From Burkholderiales bacterium (lineage in GTDB: Bacteria > Pseudomonadota > Gammaproteobacteria > Burkholderiales > Ga0077523): a DNA stretch of 7,376 nt. The notes beneath the pieces were generated by a model. It did not search any database and was not told the origin of the DNA. It was given only the letters and a program-made list of their open reading frames with translations. Below are positions 6,111 through 7,376 of this stretch, piece after piece (within the stretch, counting starts at the first letter, position 1; every line of letters begins with the position of its first letter). Position numbers and translations under genes: made by a program. The DNA is taken from the NCBI GenBank assembly GCA_025459035.1, contig JALORJ010000142.1, forward strand, positions 1-7,376. Direction: 5' to 3'.

Positions 6111-7376
6111 ATGATCACGCCTTGGCAAGGGCCGCGTGCGCCGCGCGACGGCCTGCGGCGCACGCACGACGCGCACGCCGTGCGCCGCTTTCCCTTTCTC
6201 GCGTCGACGCTCGCGACGAGCCTCGTGCTCGCCGGCTGCGTCGGCTTCCGCCCCGACGGGGGCGCCGATCTCGCGCGCGACGCGGCGGTCGAGCGCCTCG
6301 GCGCATCGCTGCACGCCGCACCCGCCGACGCGTCCGCCTCAGCGGCACGAGACGCCGAGATCGCGACGCTGCTCGCGCAGCCGCTGAGCGTCGACGATGC
6401 CGTGCAACTCGCGCTGCTCGCCAACCCGCGGTTGCGACGCACGCTGCATGGCCTGCAGGTCGCCGAAGCCGACCTCGTGCAGGCGGCGCGACTGCGCAAC
6501 CCGCGGTTCACGACCACGCGCACCAGCAACTCCGAGGGAGGCTTCAAGAACGAGACCGCCGTCACGATCCCGGTGATCGACGCGCTGGTGATGCCGCTGG
6601 CGATCCGCCTCGAGCGCGAGCGTTTCGAGAGCGCGCGGCGGTCGGTGGCGCAGGCGGTCGTCGAGGCCGGGCTCGACGCACGCCGCGCGTGGACAGAAGC
6701 GGTCGCCGCGCGCCAGGCCGTCGACTACGCGGTACAGGTGCTGGACAGCGCCGATGCCGCGACCGAGCTCGCGAAGCAGCTCGAAGCGGCGGGCAACGTG
6801 CCGGCGCGCGACCGGATGCGCGAAGCGGCGTTCCGCGCCGAAGCCGCCGCAGGGCTCGCCCGCGCCCGACGCGACGCGGTGCGGGCGCGCGAGCGGCTGG
6901 TGCGCGCCGTCGGGCTGGACGCGACGTCCGCGGCGCGCCTCGCACTGCCCGATCGTCTGCCCGACGTGCCCGACACGCTGCCCGACGACGACACGGCGAT
7001 CGAAGCGCTCGCGCTGCGCGAGCGCTTCGATCTGCAGGCCGCGAAGTTCGAGGTCGACGCGCTCGCGCGTTCGCTCGGCCTCACGCGCGCGACGCGCTTC
7101 GTCAACGTGCTCGACCTCGGCCCGGCGACGGTGATGGAAGACGGCTCGCCGATGAAGAAGGGGTACGAGATCTCGCTCGAGCTGCCGCTGTTCGACTGGG
7201 GCACGGCGCGCGTCGCGAAGGCCGAGGGGCTGTACCGCCAGGCACTCGCGCAGGTGGCCGCGATCGCGGTGGACGCGCGCTCCGAAGTCCGCGAAGCCGC
7301 CGCCGCGCGGCGCGAGGCGCACGCGGTCGCGGTGGGGTTGCGCGACGAACTCGTGCCGCTGCGGCAGCAAATCCTC
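6111..7376 (+). CDS. TolC-family outer-membrane efflux lipoprotein, CzcC-like (3' end missing)
   Basis: This is an outer-membrane channel component of a heavy-metal or copper efflux system. 422 residues are visible and the frame is still open at the window edge; the family usually has about 420-500. Residues 26-43 (RFPFLASTLATSLVLAGC) form a lipoprotein signal with the lipobox LAGC, Cys43 being the lipidated residue. Two OEP repeats follow. The first opens with PLSVDDAVQLALLANPRLRR (from 91) and AARLRNPRF. The second has YEISLELPLFDWGTARVAKAE (from 352), then a long helix with EVREAAAARREA and LVPLRQQIL at the edge, where CzcC relatives continue into an LRYNGM-like segment. ATG 6111 has a weak AGGG 7 nt upstream. 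GTG 6180 would give a tighter signal peptide and remains possible. The Cys/His-rich gene before it supports metal efflux; the metal is unknown. Confidence 0.88.
   Translation, partial: MITPWQGPRAPRDGLRRTHDAHAVRRFPFLASTLATSLVLAGCVGFRPDGGADLARDAAVERLGASLHAAPADASASAARDAEIATLLAQPLSVDDAVQLALLANPRLRRTLHGLQVAEADLVQAARLRNPRFTTTRTSNSEGGFKNETAVTIPVIDALVMPLAIRLERERFESARRSVAQAVVEAGLDARRAWTEAVAARQAVDYAVQVLDSADAATELAKQLEAAGNVPARDRMREAAFRAEAAAGLARARRDAVRARERLVRAVGLDATSAARLALPDRLPDVPDTLPDDDTAIEALALRERFDLQAAKFEVDALARSLGLTRATRFVNVLDLGPATVMEDGSPMKKGYEISLELPLFDWGTARVAKAEGLYRQALAQVAAIAVDARSEVREAAAARREAHAVAVGLRDELVPLRQQIL

Noticed and set aside
6339..7370. Long minus-strand open frame opposite the efflux gene (also 1556-2689 and 2693-3712 opposite the liv genes)
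   Set aside because: Long antisense frames are expected in DNA this GC-rich. Their products are Arg/His/Asp-rich with no motifs, while the + strand frames show clear families.

Overview
The window is very GC-rich (by eye around 70%) and densely coded, with every supported gene on the + strand. The protein families, the gene order of the branched-chain-type ABC transporter and the style of the intergenic repeat suggest a betaproteobacterium (Burkholderiales or Rhodocyclales). This is inference from gene content, not a measured placement.

Positions 1-5447 look like one transcription unit built around a HAAT/Liv-type ABC importer. It runs: the 3' part of a LivF-like ATPase (the window opens just after the Walker A lysine); about 200 bp holding a structured, probably dispersed repeat; the LivH-like permease; the LivM-like permease (GTG start, 4-nt overlap with livH); a strong hairpin and a near-perfect Shine-Dalgarno site; the periplasmic substrate-binding protein; a short-chain dehydrogenase (1-nt overlap); and a secreted tandem cupin protein. 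The importer brings in an unknown substrate. The co-transcribed NAD-type dehydrogenase and exported cupin point to a hydroxylated or aromatic carboxylate or a similar carbon source more than to branched-chain amino acids.

Positions 5448-7376 appear to be a separate metal-handling unit. An extended -10-like element (TGcTACCGT) sits 7 nt before the ATG of a small secreted Cys/His-rich protein of the kind found next to czc/cop genes. After a 119-bp spacer comes a CzcC-like outer-membrane efflux lipoprotein of the TolC family, which runs off the right edge. The rest of that system (RND/MFP genes or a multicopper oxidase) would lie beyond the window.

I see no rRNA, tRNA, CRISPR array, insertion sequence or phage gene. 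No stretch longer than 300 bases lacks a gene. The items most worth a second look are the folded repeat inside the liv operon, the exported two-domain cupin with one degenerate half, the CxxCxxCH motif in the small secreted protein, and the possible leaderless promoter.
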